Shown: piece by piece, positions 12,011 through 24,017 of the stretch
Layout of the letters: the number at the start of each line of letters is the position of its first letter
How positions within the stretch are numbered: the stretch's first letter is position 1
DNA from: Zingiber officinale
Taxonomy: Eukaryota > Streptophyta > Magnoliopsida > Zingiberales > Zingiberaceae
DNA: 64,000 nt
Direction of reading: 5' to 3'
NCBI RefSeq assembly: GCF_018446385.1
Contig: NC_055990.1
Span: 135,358,996 to 135,422,995 of the forward strand
Position numbers and translations under genes: made by a program
The notes under the pieces: generated by a model
Seen by the model: the letters and a program-made list of their open reading frames with translations, nothing else
Told to the model about the DNA's origin: nothing
Database searches by the model: none

Positions 12011-13219
12011 TTCAACTATATATATCCTAACTTTCACCACTGTCTCTTAACTTAGATTGTCATATTAGCTAAGCTAACTAATTATCTTGAGTCATCGTGC
12101 AGAGAGGTGGAGGAGCATGTTCTTGGAATGTCTGAACACAGTTCAGTACTATTGATTACAGAAAACTTCAATGGGAGGATTTATACTCATAAAGGTTAAG
12201 TTGGTCAATATATCAAATGAATGTGTCAAAATCAAACTTTTTCAGTGTCCAAGTTTATTTAAGGATTGTTAGGAAGTAGGAACTAATGCACACAAGTTAC
12301 AATCTAGGAGGTGAATCAGCATGTAAATTATACTCATCACGCAATGTAATTTTTCCTCTAACATAGGCAAGCACAATTCATATATATATATATATGAAAA
12401 AACTAAAAAAACAAAAAAAGGCACGCACACATGCACAACCATGTTAACAAGCTTTATATCAATAAATGGCTGCAAGTGGAATCTCATGGTAAATATTTTA
12501 ATATAATTGTTTATGATCAGTTGGTAAAAGAATTCATATTTCTAATACCTCATCGTGTTTATTTAGTTTGTTTAGTTTTTCTTTGTTCACGATCCTACAC
12601 CAGTGCGAAGTATTAGCGCAGACTAATATTAAAATATTGAACATTTCTCAAATGTGAGATTCATCCATCTCACGAAAGATTTTTTTATCTGAGGAGGAGA
12701 ATGACTAAATGAGAATATGAGATGGGTTGCAACAATTATTTCCTGAATTAAGTAGTAATTAAACATGGCATCACTCGATCTTCTTTCAAATTTCGTTCTC
12801 AAGTTAAATCTAAGGCAAAAGTCATCAAATGACTCTTCTTAAATCAAGCCTCGAGACTCAAAGAGTCATCTCAAGTGTGACTGAATGAGGTAGAGTTTCG
12901 TCTTGTATGCATTTGGATTTTCAGTAAACGTAAGTGAGAAGATGAGTACGTAGCTTTCTCGGACTGTTTTGTCAGTATTACAATCAGGAATGATATCAAG
13001 GGCAATATTATCGACGAGGAGATCGAGCATGAAAAGCATAATTTGTAGCTAATTGCTTGGATGAGCATCAGGAAACAACAGAGAATATAAATTTATAGCG
13101 AATTCCTCAGAAGTTGAAAGAGGATGATGAATCAAAATTGCACTTTGCTTCCGATTCTCAATCTATGACTACATTCCTATAACAACCCTTTCGAATTTAG
13201 CACTCGAAAGAGGAAGAGG
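12011..13219. other. AT-rich intergenic stretch, no gene seen
   Basis: Only short spurious ORFs occur. A small (TA)n run lies at about 12380-12394. 12780-13140 is slightly more complex but holds no recognisable protein. Confidence 0.5.
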
Positions 13220-13221
13220 AA

Positions 13222-13515
13222 CTACCTGAACTTACAGAGGTTTCTCTGGAGGAGGAGAGAACCAAAAGGTTCGCAGGGGCCTCGAGCCTCGAAGGAGGCA
13301 GATTGTGGAAGGATATCATCACGACCTAATCTGGAGGTGATCGGGCCGCCGTCTCCTAGCTTCTGTGGACGGAATCGGAGGAAGGGCTTGGGACGAATGT
13401 TCCGAGGACTCAAGAAGGAGGAGGATGGATTGAAAGCGGCTCCGGCGATGGCGGCGGCCGAGGAAGGTGAGTTGGAGCAGGGACGATGCAGACACGGTTG
13501 CTTTAATTTGCCCAT
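13222..13515 (-). CDS. Possible first exon of an unrecognised gene
   Basis: The minus strand reads from ATG at 13515 as MGKLKQPCLHRP, followed by a Ser/Ala-rich then Arg/Pro-rich stretch. That composition resembles a plastid transit peptide. The base composition is clearly more GC-rich than the surroundings. After about 90 codons a good donor sequence (CT|GTAAGT, about 13234-13240) appears, so the ORF end beyond it may be intronic. No following exon was recognised to the left, where repeat DNA begins. It could be the 5' exon of a broken or unusually long-introned gene, or a captured gene fragment. The function is unknown. Confidence 0.3.
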   Translation of the reverse strand: MGKLKQPCLHRPCSNSPSSAAAIAGAAFNPSSSFLSPRNIRPKPFLRFRPQKLGDGGPITSRLGRDDILPQSASFEARGPCEPFGSLLLQRNLCKFR

Positions 13516-14084
13516 TCTTCGTACAACGGAATCACATTTAAAAAAATTGTGAAAACATGTTTGCTTAAAAAAAGTTATTATTATTATTATTATGATAAAT
13601 ATAAAATTAAATTTTAGATAATTTAATTATTATAATAAATAGTAAATTTTAATTTTAATCTTTTATGTCTGGATTGAAAAAGTATAGAGCCAAGAGTCAT
13701 TTTATATTTAATTTAAAACTATCATTTCTCATCTTAAATTAAGCTGCTGTTGTCAATTCAGTGACATCGTTGAAAATTTACCTGCAGTTCCAACATTTGA
13801 CAGTGTGTCATCCCCGATAGGAGTTCTTCTGTACCGATGATAATACAAAATAATATACATATACATGACAAATAATATATTCAACAGTTCATACAGTTGG
13901 ATATAAATACAATCATACAATATAATAAGTTCACACGACTGAAAGTAAATACACAATCACACAGTATAATAAGTTCACACCACTGAAAGTAAACACATAA
14001 CTCAACATTTGATTCGAATCATACTCTGATATCAAAAAAATATCATCGGTATAGGGAAGATGCTGCTAAATTTTAGTAAATAAA
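13516..14084. other. AT-rich stretch, no gene seen
   Basis: It contains a short (TTA)n run near 13577-13593 and a locally repeated phrase CACA-TATAATAAGTTCACAC (about 13915-13985, two copies). Nothing else is recognised. Confidence 0.5.
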
Positions 14085-15255
14085 ATTTTACATGCTAGAT
14101 TTTAGTAAATAAAATTTTACATGTGGTACGTATTAAAAAAAAATTCTACTCTCTCTAGTTAAATATATTTACATAATTATCTATATTTTTATTTATAAAA
14201 AATCATAAAAAATATAATTTTTCTTAAATTCAGTACATTAAATTAAAATTTAGTATATTTTCTATCAAATTGAGTACAATTTTGTTTCTCACCTCAATTA
14301 GATCTAGTATATTTTCTATCAAATTATGTACGATTTTTCCACCTCAATTGGATGATAAATATACTAGATTTTTTTTAAATGATACTCAATGGATAAAAAA
14401 TATACTACATTTATTTTAAATGGTGTTGAATTTTGGAGGAATTATATTACGCAGGAAAAAAATCATACTCAATTTATTAGAAAATATACTCGATTCTATT
14501 TTAAAGTATTGAATTTAACCGGAATTATACTCGTTTTTAGACTATTTGTACCTACAAAATGTGAGGAGTAATTTTAATAAAAAATATACTCAATTCTAGT
14601 ATAAAGTGCTAACTTTAAGAGAATTAATTTTAGTATATTTTCTATCAAATTGAGCACGATTCTTTTTCCACCTCAATTGAATAGAAAATATACTAGATTT
14701 ACTTTAAATGATATTCAACTGAATGGAAAATATACTAGATTTTCTTTAAATGATATTCAACTGAATGGAAAATATACTAGATTTTCTTTAAATGATGTTG
14801 AATTTAGGAGAAATTATATTAAACAGAAAAAAAATCTTGCTCTTTAATAGAAAATATACTCATTTTAGTATAAAGTGCTAAATTTAATAAGAATTATATT
14901 TATTTTTAGATTTTTTTGATATAAAAAATATAATGGGCAAATTTGATAGAAAGTATGCTCGATTCTAATATAAATATTGACTTTAAAGGGAATTATATTA
15001 TTTTTTGACCTTTTATATTTCAAAAATTTGAAGGGTAATTAGATTATAATTTTTACATGAAAAAATTGAAATAAATAAAATTTTATATGTAGAGAGTGGA
15101 AATAAAATTTTATTTTTTATTATTAAGGATTACATGTAAAATTTAAAATTACGATGAGGAAGTTGAAGTAAATATAATTTTATATGTAGAGAGTGGAAAT
15201 AAAATTTTATTTTTTATGATTGAGGATTACATGTAAAATTTAAAATTATGATGAG
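14085..15255. repeat. Probable fold-back/MITE-like repeat upstream of RLP4
   Basis: The left end carries AAATAAAATTTTACATG (twice, 14085-14131). The right end carries the inverse, CATGTAAAATTT, within two tandem copies of about 92 bp (about 15064-15161 and 15162-15253), each with ATATGTAGAGAGTGGAAAT. The interior holds repeated, partly inverted blocks (AAAATATACTAGATTT and TAGTATATTTTCTATCAAAT), including a 42-bp tandem unit at about 14700-14800. There is no protein. The structure fits a non-autonomous DNA element, but no target-site duplication was fixed. Confidence 0.4.
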
Positions 15256-15820
15256 AGATTTTTCTCTAATTTATCTTAATTGAATCCTGTCCAAAACTAA
15301 ATAAGCCTGCAAAGCGTGATCGTGCGGCAATGATTACCCCACTCCAAATCCAACGTCCACGCGAAATCGCATTATATTCTGAAAAAAATATCTGCAAAAA
15401 ACGTCCACACGACCTTTTGGACGTGTAGTGCCGGCCGGCACGACTGCCGGTAATCAAGCCGCTGTTTACCCAAGTCAACTCTGCTTGCCAACTCCATGCC
15501 AGACAACACACGATCATCAAAAATCGCACCACTAATTGACTAACTTTAATCAATCCAAGAAGAATAAACTACGATTCCACAAAATTTAAGTTTTCAAAAA
15601 AGACAACATGATCACAACTCCTGCCTTTTCATGCTTCTTCCTTTCCATCCCCACTTCCACTGCAGAGAATAGAAGAAAAATCTACGCGTGCTCCAACAAT
15701 CACTGCAAGCACTCTCCTCCCCCCTCAATGCCTTCAACAATCTTCCATTCTTCTTTTGACAGAGATTAAGTTCTTGAAGGGTTGATGCAAAGAAAAAAAC
15801 AGGAGTTGCAAACATCAATA
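15256..15820 (+). promoter_or_regulatory. Presumed promoter and 5' UTR of the RLP4-like gene
   Basis: This is the unique sequence between the repeat and the start codon at 15821. It is C-rich and pyrimidine-rich near 15640-15760, as in plant 5' leaders. No convincing TATA box was fixed. Confidence 0.35.
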
Positions 15821-18800
15821 ATGCCTCCTAGGTCTCTTGTTTACCGGTGTTTCCTTCTCTCCACCATTTTATCTGCTATTGGGACTGCAGCTGCTCAAAA
15901 TGGTTAGAGCTTATAAACTAATTTTCCTTTCTTCTCTTCGTTCTGGTTTTTTTTGGCATGGTTTGTTCTTTTCTTCCCCTCTCTTCTTTGCGATAATTTA
16001 TTGGCCTTGATCTGTGTGGAAGAAGCAGAAGATTTGGAATCGTAATGAATCACATTTGTTCTTTTCTTTCAGTGATTCAAAAATGGTTATGAATCTACAA
16101 TGCAATTATGTTAAAATTTTCAGTTCATTTTCCAGAAACTATTGTTGAGAGACGTGTTGTTGGGGTTTCCATTGACTTGTTTGTTCTTGAATAGGAGAAC
16201 CATACTCAATGCGCATAAGCTGTGGATCTCAACAGGATGTTACTACTAGTCCTACAAGTACCTTATGGCACAGAGACTTTGGTTACACTGGTGGAAAATC
16301 GGCGAACGCCAAGATTCCTAGTTATATCGAACCTCATCTGACCACTCTTCGGTATTTTCCTCTGTCGGATGGCCCTGAGAACTGCTACACCATTGGTAAC
16401 ATCACTAGAGGTCATTACCAAGTGAGATTGTTTTTTGCGCTCATCAACGATTCAAACTATGACAGTGAACCCATTTTCGATGTATCGATAGAAGGGACCC
16501 AAATCTACTCTTTGCAGTCTGGTTGGAGCACCACTGATGAGCAGTCATTTGTGGATGCTTTGGTATTTGCTAACAACACATCTTTGACTACCTGTTTTCA
16601 TAGCACTGGCCATGGTGATCCATCCATTCTCACAATTGAGATCCTTCAAGTAGATGACGATGCTTATGGTATCGGTCCGATATGGAGTAAGGGGACAGTT
16701 CTTAGAACAGCAAGAAGATTGACATGTGGTACTGGGAAGTCGGCATATGACGAAGATTACGGGGGCAACCATTGGGGTGGTGATAGATTCTGGTTTGGAG
16801 TTTCATCATTTGCAGATTCTAGTCAGTCAATCTCGACCGAACATAATATCACTCGCGCATCAGTTTCGCCAAACTACTACTCAGAGATGCTATATCAATC
16901 TGCCATTGTAGGGGATGATCTACAGCCTGATTTATCATTCCAAATGGACCTTGATCCAAATAATAACTACTCATTGTGGCTTCACTTTTGTGAGATTGAT
17001 CCGGGAATAACTAAAGAACAGCAAAGAGTTTTCGACATAGTGATAAATGGTGATGTTGCTTTTGAAAGTGTTGACATTATTAGTATGGCAGGGGGAAGTC
17101 ATGTAGCCCTTGTGCTGAATAAAACTGTCCAGATGAGTGGAAGGACACTCACAGTTGAGCTACGCTGTGCGGATGGAAGTCATGCAATCATAAGCGCAAT
17201 TGAGGTTCTTGAGGTTATTTTGGCAGAGTTTAAAACTTCAGCTGAGGAAGGTAAATCTCATTTTGTAAAATAAGAAATTGCATCTTTTGTGTACTATTGG
17301 TTCTTGTTGCTCACATTTGTTCAGAATTCATGGTCCTGCATGCTAAGTGAATCAGTGGTTATGGCATATATAGCTCATGTTTTTCACAGTTTAACTATCT
17401 TTGAAACCCTTTCTTGCAGTGAGCGCTTTGCAAATTTTGAAGAGCTCTTTGGGGCTTCCAAGTCGTTTTGGCTGGCACGGTGATCCATGTGTTCCTCAAG
17501 AACATCCATGGAGTGTAGTTGAATGCCAATTCGACAGCGCTAGTAACAATTGGGTCATCTACGGATTGTACTTTCTCAACCTTATATTTTCCTCCCTTTT
17601 AGTCTCTAATATTCACACAAACTGAATGCTTAGTTTACATTGTTTAGAGGTTAGTTTTGTGGTATTGTCTTCTTCGTTTTGTTTTAGAATTTCCAAGTGA
17701 CCACCTATTAACAAGGCAATAGAGGATTTTAGTGAACTATACCACTTGGCACCTTCATGACACTGACTTAAGTTCATACAAAGTTACTTACTAATTGAAT
17801 CTTCAGTACTGACATTAGACCTTCAGCATTGTTCTGCATACATCTGAAGAGATTTGCCATTTAACAACATCGAGAATGCTAACGATATGTACTTTTTTTT
17901 AATGTGCAGAGGTCTTGATAATCAAGGATTGAAAGGTTCCTTGCCTGATGATATTGCTACGTTGCAACATTTGCAGAACTTGTAAGTGTATCTAGTAGAT
18001 TTGTGTCTTTTGTGTGTTTTAGTGTCTCCATTATCCGTCTAAAAAACAATTTAAGCGAGAAGCTAATAGTTAATTTACTTGTTTCTTTCCTTATTTTCTG
18101 CAGAAACTTAAGCGAGAACTCCCTATTTGGGTCAATACCATCCTCTCTTGGCAATATTACTGGGTTGCAAATACTGTAAGTTAATCTACCATCCTTGACA
18201 TGAAAACTTCTTTATACACTGCAGTTACTGTAAATGGTCGTAGTCATTGAACATCACTCATTCACTCATTCATTCGGTATCTGTCTAAACAAAGTTCAAT
18301 ATTCATCTTCTCTTAGGATTAAGCTGTTCAGACTTTCAAAAGTGTAGTAAGTACCAGGAATGCTAAGAATGAATTCATCTTCTCTTAGGATTAAGCTGTT
18401 CATACTTTCAAAACTGTAGTAAGTACTAGGAATGCTAAGAATGATTCTCTTGTTCATGTTTTAAGGTTACCATTCTGAAGCTATGAGATTCGGTCTTTCA
18501 CAATCTTAACTGCAACTCTGCGAATGAGATGAATTATTTCTTAACTCTATGTTTCTCCATTGTTAGAGACCTCTCCTACAACCAATTGAATGGATCAATT
18601 CCAGAGAGCCTTGGCCAGCTAACATTGTTACAGATTCTGTAAGAAGGATTACAAAGCAGGAATTTATTATTCGACGTTGCTCAGTGATTCTGAATTTTTG
18701 CTTCACATTCTTGCAGAAATCTCAATGGAAACCTTTTATCCGGAAGAGTTCCTGCAAGCCTCGGAGGAGCTCCACTGCACCGGGCTAGCTTCAAGTAAGA

Positions 18801-19349
18801 ACTCTCTCTTATGACTTTATGATGTGAACTTCTGAGGGTTTGTAGTGTTCAGGATGGATATTGATTGATCGATAAATCTTCGCTGTGCACTATGAGAATG
18901 CTTACTGAGATGAAATGTATCAGTTTTACTGGTAATGCAGGTCTCTGTGGAATTCCTGGATTGCCGGCTTGTGGCCCTCATCTATCTCCTGGAGCTAAAC
19001 TTGGCATTGCTTTTGGGGCTTTGTTTGCATTCCTTCTAGCACTTGTTATCGTTCTCGTCTGGTGGAAACGAAGAGAGAACATCCTTCGCGCCCAAATGAT
19101 AGCCGCCGGTACTTGAACATCTTCTATATTCAAAAATCAAAAAGAAAGGCAAAAAATAAAAAATTGAAGACTTTGCATGAACTAATTGTGACTTGACTTC
19201 TTTCTTGTTCTTTTGTTGAAGCAAGAGAAGCACCCTACGCCAAAGCAAGAACACATTTTACGCGCGATGTTCAAATGGCGAAGCATCATCGAAAACACGA
19301 ATCAGCTGCTCAGAATCACACTGAGAGCGGATCCAACTTGATCTTATAA
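15821..19349 (+). CDS. RLP4: RLP4-type receptor-like protein (malectin-like domain, short LRR, one membrane helix, no kinase)
   Basis: Nine exons fit with GT-AG borders and a continuous frame: 15821-15902, 16195-17250, 17420-17567, 17910-17981, 18104-18175, 18567-18638, 18717-18794, 18924-19108, 19222-19349, giving 630 residues. Residues 1-26 are a signal peptide. About 30-370 form the malectin-like region (RISCGSQQD, IEGTQIYSLQSGW, TCFHSTGHGDP). A WHGDPCVP motif near 396 leads to LRRs encoded by three exons of exactly 72 bp. GLCGIPGLPACGP follows, then a membrane helix at about 553-574 and a basic tail of about 56 residues. The order and length match Arabidopsis RLP4 (AT1G28340) closely. The protein should sit in the plasma membrane with its malectin and LRR parts outside, and it lacks a kinase, so signalling would need a partner. 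The gene looks intact. Confidence 0.93.
18302..18445. repeat. 72-bp tandem duplication in an RLP4 intron
   Basis: ATTCATCTTCTCTTAGGATT recurs 72 bp apart (18301 and 18373), both copies ending AGGAATGCTAAGAATGA. It lies wholly in the intron before the 18567 exon and is not coding. Confidence 0.85.
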
Positions 19350-19689
19350 CTTGAGTTTATGTACCCCTTTAAATGTTTGCATTGCAATTATAGTAATTAT
19401 TTTATATTAGTAAGGTTAGATTGTAACTTTTTGACTTAAGAGAGTTAATACACAAGAAGTTTTATCCTAAGAAAACATAAAAGCTGTTAGAGACTATTTT
19501 AGGATGGATTTACTTGGATGGAAAGATTGGAGGGAAAAGGGGAGGAGGAGAAATGGCATGAAAATGTATGTATAGTTTTGTGAGTCTTTTGCTTTTTCAA
19601 CTCGTCTCCTATATTCCATCCTAGTAAAGCATCCTTGTCAAATAAATAGAAGAGAATCAAGGATGGAAAGGGAAAAAAAAAAGAGTATG

Positions 19690-20280
19690 TGAAAATCGAC
19701 AATAGACTTCGGATATTATCCGAAGTAATAGGTAGATAATTACTGAATTAGACGCACGTGAAGTAAAAGGGTCAATTTTTTACTTCACCGCACTTTTATC
19801 GAAGTCTATCACCGGTCCAAAATCGATTCAAAATCGGACTATTTTCGAAGTAAAAAAACCCTATTACTTCATCGAGACCAGTAAAATGACTGAAGTAGTT
19901 GATGATATATTACTTCATAGGTTTCGTTGTTTGACGAAGTAAAATAGGTATACAACTTCACAATTTTTGAATTCTGGTGCAGTAAAAGTTTAATTTTACT
20001 TCTGCATAATTTTTCTTGGTTGAAGTATTTATTATTGTATTACTTCATGGTAGTATAGCAGTAATAGAGTATATTTTACTACAACAAAAAATTCAATGTA
20101 GCGAAGTAATTTATATGAACTACTTCATAAATTTGATCAGTAGTGAAGTAAATAGTTTCTTTAACTACACCACTATTTAAATTTAGCGAAGTCTTGTTTG
20201 TCGTATTACTTCATCATTTATTTATAGTATCAAAGTAATTGACCATATTTTACTGCAATACAATTTTAATTGACAAAAAT
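19690..20280. repeat. Left subterminal repeat region of the CACTA element
   Basis: More than ten copies of GAAGTAA or its complement TTACTTC, in both directions, are spaced by some 20-50 bp. Confidence 0.7.
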
Positions 20281-20984
20281 TTAGACCACCAAAATTAAAC
20301 AAATATATCACAAATGTGTATCAAGTACAATCCAAAAGTGTATTCATAAAAGACATATTTAACCATAACCCAAAAACTTTTGTATCCAAAAATCTCTAAA
20401 TACATGTCTAAAATTTATATCATAGCATACACTTAGGCACCCACATAGAAGTAGACGAATTCGCTCCATTCACTTCAGACTTCATCATACTGAGATTGAT
20501 TGTAGTACTCTTTATTTTTTGATGCTGCAAACTGAAACATTAATAGAAGTTTGAGGATCAATAAAAAATGACTCAATAGTTTATAAAGAAAATATTTCAT
20601 AAAGAAGAAATTCACCTTTCTCTCCAATTGTGGATCTTCATCCAAGACTATCTCTTTCATGTACCGCATCACTCAATATCCACATTCAACACCACCATTT
20701 TGTTTAAGATTACCCTAATGAAATTGAAAATGTCATGCAAGAAGTCATAATCCAAATAATAAAAATTATTAATTGTTGTCTAAATACATAGTCACAATAC
20801 ATACTGTCAATTGTTTAAAACTTGGTCCTTTTGAAATACCCCTTGATGCATTATATATCTTGACCCCACTACATTGTAAACAATAGAAATTTATTTTTAC
20901 AACCTATAATGAATTGAATGCATTCAAAATCAGTATAATCTATTACTTACTTGGTCACAATAGTTTGTCAAGCATACTCTCGGT

Positions 20985-21713
20985 TCCTGTTACTCAAAAA
21001 GTCCAATAAATATATCATATTCTTATCTTCATTAATTATAGTCAAGATCCAATGGTACCTGTACAAATGAAAATATAACATTGACTAGCATGTAGTAGGA
21101 ATTGATAAATAATTAAAATCTTACCCAGTATTATATGAGATGAAGCAAATGTTATCTTTGTTCGATGCTCTCAACTGAGAAGCAATATGTTGTGACAATT
21201 TACTACCTTCTTCACCCACACCGCATGTAGGTATGTGACCAGGATTCACAAATGACATATACTCAGCTCTTTTTTCTTTCTTCAAGTATTTGTAAAGGTA
21301 ACTGCAAGTAATTGCAAGGTAATGACAAAGTGATGAAAAATATAAATATACCCCCATGTAAACCAAAGCAAAAGCATGTGAACTAATATTGTGAACAAAG
21401 CAAACCATATGAACAAATATTGTATTTAACACATAACATACCCCATGTAAATCAAAATTTGTCTTGCACCTATCTCTTTCATCTCCATAAAATGTAAGAT
21501 ATCTTCTCTTAGCAACCATACATTTTTAGGACGTCCAAACATAGCTTCATCGAATTCTATATGTATACTCTCATCTTCATGTATCAATTTGATAGCATAC
21601 GAGTAGATATACTTGCATGCCATCGGTAATATTTTTTCAATTTCCATGTACTTGTCCTGATAATGACCATGAATATCCGAAGGAGAAAAGAATTGAAATA
21701 GTTGCTTCGACAA
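20985..21713 (-). pseudogene. Ulp1/C48 protease-like remnant inside the CACTA element
   Basis: The minus strand reads phrases such as DEAMFGRPKNVWLLREDILHF and MKEIGARQILIYMGYV (21426-21713), then FISYNTG near 21121, and YHWILTIIN...YLLDFLSNR near 20990-21061. The HW pair and the later LLD are the expected sites of the catalytic His and Asp of the C48 (Ulp1/SENP) fold as kept in plant CACTA and MULE elements. The coding is broken up by introns or damage: the 21426-21713 and 21121-21519 ORFs overlap in different frames, and AT-rich gaps separate the last parts. A catalytic Cys region was not identified. It was probably a de-SUMOylating-type protease, captured long ago by the transposon family. 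Confidence 0.6.
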
Positions 21714-23251
21714 TCACCACCATGATCACAAAAAGTAGATTAGCAATGGAAACCTCTTTATTAAACATTAGTATTGAATGCTGCAAAGCTTCTGTGATGT
21801 GAGATGGGAAGAGCTCATGAAGGTTTGATGCACAAACACCCATGCGGTAGCTTGATGGTGGTAGAGATGTTTCTGGAAAGAGCCAAATCAGCTACAAAAG
21901 TTACAAATAACAAAAATGTAAAACTTTATTGTTAACTGACAAGTTATTGGCAAGAAAATCAGGGACAGTTTGCACAAGGACCACAAAATTTCCACCTCCC
22001 ATTATAGCTGCCCTTCTTTCAAACTCCCTCTAATTTAAATAACAATTTCAATGAATTGATATTAAATCTATCTGGTTACTGCAAAAGAAACATACTAGCT
22101 TCCACAAAACAAGCAGCATAAAAGTCATCATTAATGTATTCAAATCATGTGATGACTTCATATGGAATTAGAAAACATGTCACAAAAGGTAATATCATTA
22201 CAGGGTTACTATCATGACATCTTATCAAAGTAACTATGTGATACAAAGGGTAACACATATCAAAATAACCACTCTTTAACAAACATTTAGATTGCAAGTT
22301 CACACCCCTGTTCCAACACAAACTAGTCATATAGATCCAATAATTTGACAACTTTAGATGGCATAGCATGCGGCAAAAATCCTAACATCACACAAAGTGA
22401 GAAAAAGTTAGATATTATTTTCTCAAAAGATAAGACCTTTATATTCACTTGATCTAAAGATTAATTAAACAATTGCCCCTATTAATTTTACTACCAATTA
22501 AAATATCAAACTACTTGAAAAAATAACAAATCAAATTGAAATTATTACAATTTAAAATTGAAATTTTAAAATTGAAATTGTCGCCCCCACTTTTCTGCAT
22601 CTTTCTTCAGTGCAAAAAGAAGTAGCTCTATCAAGTGAGAAGAAAACACTCGTTGAATCAGGCTTTTGATATCAACATAGGTGCAAAGTGGAGACACCTC
22701 TGTAGGCAGAGCAAACGGTTACTGCTTCATAGCTTCAAGTAACTTGGAAGCACAATGTCAAAACTCGTGTTCAGTGATCTAAGTGTTGTTGATCTCTGGA
22801 AATCCTTACCAATGCACTAAGTACCTTTGGGTGTTTCCATAAGGTGCTATTATCATTTGCATCCATAATGAGTTGGAACTGAAGGTGGGTGGTGCCACAG
22901 GTGAGAGTACAAGAGCTGGTATTATATGACCTTTAGACAAATTAACAAATAAATAAAAAGACTCGAATGTTCCTCGAAAAGGTAGCAAGTCATCAATATT
23001 GAAAATTGGACTAATGTTTAAGTTAGTAGCTAAGTCAATAATACCAATCTTTATCACAAGTTAAAAGTGGGTAAAGGAGCAAGCATGAAGTTCTTGAAGT
23101 AGTAAGCATCTTCTTCTCTTTTCTCCTTCCCCATCTATAGTGCAAGGAAGAAGAGTCTGGTGGTGGTGGCCTTCCACGATGGTGGCAAGCCCGCCTCTGG
23201 TGATTACATGACTGGATTTGGAGAGGACAAGGCGAGCACCAACCATGGAGT

Positions 23252-23611
23252 TTACTCACCCACCAATAAACTCATCAGGGGGAAGGGGGGAAGGGGGAAG
23301 CGGAAGCTACCGTCAAGGGGGGATGGGAAGAAGAAGCTACCGTCGGCTACCGTCGTTGGAGGGGAACGCAAAGGAAAAAACCTTAGTTTTCTTTCGGCGG
23401 AACAACGCCGAAGGAGAAGTCTTCCGTCATGCTTCAGGGAGAAAACGTCGAAGGAGAAGGCTGTCGTCAGGGGTGAACACGAAAGAGAAGGTTGTCGACG
23501 AGTGGTCGTCGCGCGTATGGGAGAAAAAATGAGGTTGTCATCGGGTGGCCGTCGCGCGTCGAGGATAAAACGCAAAGGAGAAAGATGAGATGGGATCGAA
23601 GCTTTCTGCAA
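23252..23611 (-). CDS. Possible 5' exon of the CACTA-borne gene
   Basis: A minus-strand ORF of 119 codons starts close inside the right end of the element, in a GC-richer island (about 23150-23600). The product is rich in Arg, Ser, Pro and Phe, with no known domain. A first exon is expected about here if the Ulp1-like gene is transcribed from this end. The opposite strand is also open and Lys/Arg-rich, so coding is not proven. Confidence 0.25.
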   Translation of the reverse strand: MQKASIPSHLSPLRFILDARRPPDDNLIFSPIRATTTRRQPSLSCSPLTTAFSFDVFSLKHDGRLLLRRCSAERKLRFFPLRSPPTTVADGSFFFPSPLDGSFRFPLPPFPLMSLLVGE

Positions 23612-23689
23612 AATTAGGTTTTAGCAGGGGTTGGGAAAAAAAAAAAGTAAACCGGTCGGTTCAAGCCCTAGCTACCCCATAAATTTTAA

Positions 23690-23919
23690 TCCATTCACTT
23701 ATTACTTCAACACTTAGAAATATAAATTTTATTTTATAACGTATTACTTCATCGAATATATATTTTAAAGTAAATATCAAATAAAATTAAACCTACAAAG
23801 TATAAAATCAAATTTAATGCATCAAATTTATTATCGAAGTTGATTATCATATATTACTTCATAATTACTAATTGCCGAAGTAAACAATGACGAAGTCTAT
23901 TTCACATTTTCACATAGTG
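23690..23919. repeat. Right subterminal repeat region and terminus of the CACTA element
   Basis: GAAGTAA/TTACTTC motifs recur up to the end CACATAGTG at 23919, the inverse of CACTATGTG. Confidence 0.7.
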
Positions 23920-24017
23920 GTAGTCTATGGATATACAAAAGTGGTTAGGTACCACCAAGATTCAATTAGTCCAGGCTACCGAGTGTCTAGCCACCTAGAA
24001 CAAGTAGTCACCCGATG

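Larger units (their letters stand above)
19683..23919 (-). mobile_element. CACTA-type DNA transposon with Ulp1-like ORF
   Basis: Read inward, the right end is CACTATGTGAAAA (ending 23919). The left end is TATGTGAAAA after three differing bases (from about 19683), followed on both sides by AATAGACTTCG. Dense subterminal repeats of GAAGTAA/TTACTTC fill 19690-20280 and 23690-23900, a hallmark of CACTA elements. The inside codes on the minus strand for a Ulp1-like protease remnant. No CACTA transposase (TNPD-type) was recognised, so the copy is probably non-autonomous. The left terminus is degraded and no clear 3-bp target duplication was found. Confidence 0.7.

Noticed and set aside
23160-23588. 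Plus-strand Lys/Arg-rich ORF inside the CACTA element
   Set aside because: Low-complexity and antisense to the element's coding direction; it probably reflects purine-rich DNA.
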